From NCBI GenBank assembly GCA_025331565.1, contig JAFREQ010000076.1, forward strand, positions 2,604,001 to 2,668,000: 64,000 bases of DNA, given 5' to 3'. A model generated the notes under the pieces. The model did not search any database, was not told where the DNA came from, and saw nothing but the letters and a program-made list of their open reading frames with translations. The position numbers were made by a program, and so were the translations under genes. Every line of letters starts with the position of its first letter. The first letter of the stretch is position 1. Source of the stretch: Holacanthus passer. Taxonomy: Eukaryota; Chordata; Actinopteri; Pomacanthidae. Positions 61,585 to 64,000 of the stretch are shown here, piece by piece.

Positions 61585-64000
61585 GTAAGACAAAAATGCA
61601 TAAAGTCCAAAATAAGTGCCACAGGTTCTTAATGCCAAAAAATAGTCTGTATTGACCAGTAACTTTATGAGACATGAACTGATTACAGTTTTTACACATT
61701 CTCTTCATGGTATCTAGCCATGCAGATAGTTCTGGTTTTATTTGCCAAGGTTTTGAGATATCTGCCATTGTGACTCTATTGTATCAGTAGAATGGAATTT
61801 CGCTTCAGGCAATGTTACAAGAGGTAACATTGAAAAAGGGTAGACAGACAGACAGACACTCACAGGTATAAACACACAAATATACAGAGCAATGAAGAGA
61901 GCTTACTTTATCATTCGTGAGAAAAGGCTGCTCAGTTGTGTTTACTAGCCATCATCTTAAATATGGAAATCTGCAAAAACATATAGTTACAATGCACAGA
62001 ATAATCTAAATAGAGCATGTCCTGTCAAGAGATCACCGCGGTAACAGATCTGATGCCTGCAACAGCTGGTGCATCAAACCCATCTTGAAATATTCTTGAG
62101 CAACAAAGTGACCCCTTTACTTTCTCCAGGGGCGTGGATCCTGGCTGATCCTGGTAAAATCAGTCCATGCATGTCTATTATGACTGCAGGCTGTATTCTG
62201 TTTATACTGTTTATAACATGATGTTGGAAGTGTTCTAAATCAACAGTCTGTGCTCAGTCTCATGTGAGCATAGGGCTCTGATATACTCTCCTACACAGAT
62301 TGTGATCCAGGTCTGGATGAGTTATGAGGGGGAGGACGAGATGAAAGCCGGGGCTGTGTCAAGGACTATTATTACATGTTTCAAAGAGGGCTTTCCTTCC
62401 TGCACCAGGATATGGAAATGGCCCCCAAGCACAATCCCTCAATGGCAAAGGCTTTCCTTTACAAGATGTATTATAACTTCAGTCATATGGCTGAACAGGT
62501 TATAGTGACAAACTGGACTCATTTGATTCAGTCTGCCACACTCTTATGAGTGGGGAGTTGTGTTACTTTGGCTTGTATTGAAAGACAAAATAACAAAGGT
62601 CTTTACAAACCCTGGCACCACCAGTAACTTAAAAGAGATCTGTGACTAAAAGGTCAAAGGTTAAAATCCTCAAAATGCCTTGGTATATATGTACAGTAGG
62701 TGGGAAATTTAAAGGTTGTTCAACGGTGTGTGGGTGTACTGAAGGGTTATAATGCCTACACAGTGTAGCCCGGATGATTGCAGATAGTTGTTGAAGTACT
62801 AGATCCTAAAAACATTACACCATCCTCCCCATTGTAGAGCATGAAGGGGCAGATGATGGATGGACTTGTCTCTGTTTTTTTAGGCCTGTGAATCAACACT
62901 CTCGCCTCACTAATGCATGACGTATCACGTATGAGGTCCTTGGGGGGTGTGAATTCCTAGGAAATACTAACAACAGGAGGAGGTTTATTCTTTTGTACCC
63001 AGAAGAAACAGTGTATGATTTGTTACAGGTCATCCATAATCCTGTTGCTCCAGAATCTCAACAGACTCTTGGTTTCCCATTTATGTCAGGGTCTGGACCT
63101 GGCACATCCTCACATCTGGATCTGCTCAGTGGCAGCCTGGGGGCAGTGGCAGGGCAACCACTTGGTGTGTGTGTATGTGTCTTCCTAAGAAACAAACTGA
63201 GGACCCTTCATTTCTTTAACAAGCCTGATGCTGAGAACTATCTGCTCAGTTAGAGACAAAAGTAAAACACAACTAAACATCAGAACAACGTATATGATTA
63301 TCCTCAAATATTTAAATCTGTTAAATTGCATTTTACTCACAGTTACCATTTTCTTATGATCGTTTATTCAGGATTCCTAAATACACTGAATTCAAATACA
63401 ACTGCACTGCCTCAGAACATAGTTACATGTGATGAAAAACAGAAAAAAAGATTAACATAATGTCGTCTCTGAGTGGCATTAGCAGCCTCAGTTTGGTGAC
63501 ACATTAGAAAGAGGTTGAAGTGAAGTGTGACAGCACACTTAGCGTGATTGTGTCAATGTGTTCCTACACTAAATTATGTGACAATAATCTGAGTCATTGC
63601 CAAAGTGCGATGCAGGCCCAAGTTTATCTCTGTGCAAATTTAAGATTTATTTGGCCTCATTTCCCCTGAGAGATGGGAGAAGGGGTGCATGACAGTGGAA
63701 GAGTTATTACTCAGAAATTCAATAGTGGGGTTGGTCACCATGTGGGGAGATGGAAAGGCCTTTGTAGTATTCATACATTCATTTGTTAAAAGTTGTACTG
63801 AAATCTTAAACAGGTGGTTTTTCAGCCACATAAATCAATGCGTTATCTTCTCAATTCGAGTGGCTCCTTGATGAAACACGAAATCCAAAACCACCACATA
63901 CTGTAGAAACACACTTTACAGTTGCATTCTGCAGCACTCAGCGCCCAGTAAGCCTAACATCTGCACTGCACCAGTAACTGCCACTTGAACCATTTGTTTT
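61585..64000 (+). other. lrrc49 intron 13 or later, to the window end
   Basis: No exon matching the conserved C-terminal half of LRRC49 is seen. A (GACA) run near 61842-61857 and one doubtful exon candidate at 63029-63164 are noted. Confidence 0.6.

Noticed and set aside
1..64000. CRISPR arrays, bacterial operons, tRNA, rRNA or known microRNA hairpins
   Set aside because: Looked for on both strands by eye and not found. The intron structure shows a vertebrate genome.

Overview
The window is vertebrate nuclear DNA, most likely from a ray-finned (teleost, probably spiny-rayed) fish. All genes are split by GT-AG introns, and each protein aligns along its length with a known vertebrate family. 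The interspersed repeats (Tc1-like transposon, L2/Rex1-like LINE, gypsy-like LTR piece, and a dispersed repeat present twice) are of fish type. There is no operon, CRISPR array, prophage or other prokaryotic feature. I read the exons by hand, joining ORFs at GT-AG borders and checking that phases close.

Layout: (1) 46-4904, minus: ulk3, a Ser/Thr kinase of autophagy and Hedgehog signalling; its 3' end lies outside the left edge. (2) 6189-16452, plus: tars3 (tarsl2), a cytosolic threonyl-tRNA synthetase in 19 coding exons. It is divergent from ulk3 across a short shared promoter interval. (3) 17725-21179, plus: tm2d3, a small two-TM protein in 6 coding exons. (4) 21180-26617: tm2d3 3' UTR, a decayed Tc1-like transposon and the larp6 3' UTR. 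(5) 26618-30664, minus: larp6, a La-related RNA-binding protein in 3 coding exons with a GC-rich 5' end. (6) 31200-39400: gene-free, holding a dispersed repeat, a long-inverted-repeat MITE-like element and a LINE remnant. (7) 39650-61584 and beyond, plus: lrrc49, a leucine-rich-repeat subunit of the tubulin polyglutamylase complex; 13 coding exons are seen and the 3' end lies outside the right edge.

The genes do not form one pathway. In human, from memory, the same genes lie in three places on chromosome 15: ULK3, TARS3-TM2D3 and LARP6-LRRC49. The window therefore joins neighbourhoods that are separate in human. The head-to-head larp6/lrrc49 order is kept but stretched to about 9 kb by repeats.

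I found no convincing new system. The best leads are a perfect palindromic RFX X-box upstream of lrrc49, an uninterrupted in-frame 5' extension of larp6, several CTCF-like motifs, a hairpin with a MEF2-like site in lrrc49 intron 8, and the long-inverted-repeat element with nested TTATCTCGAGATAA-type palindromes.
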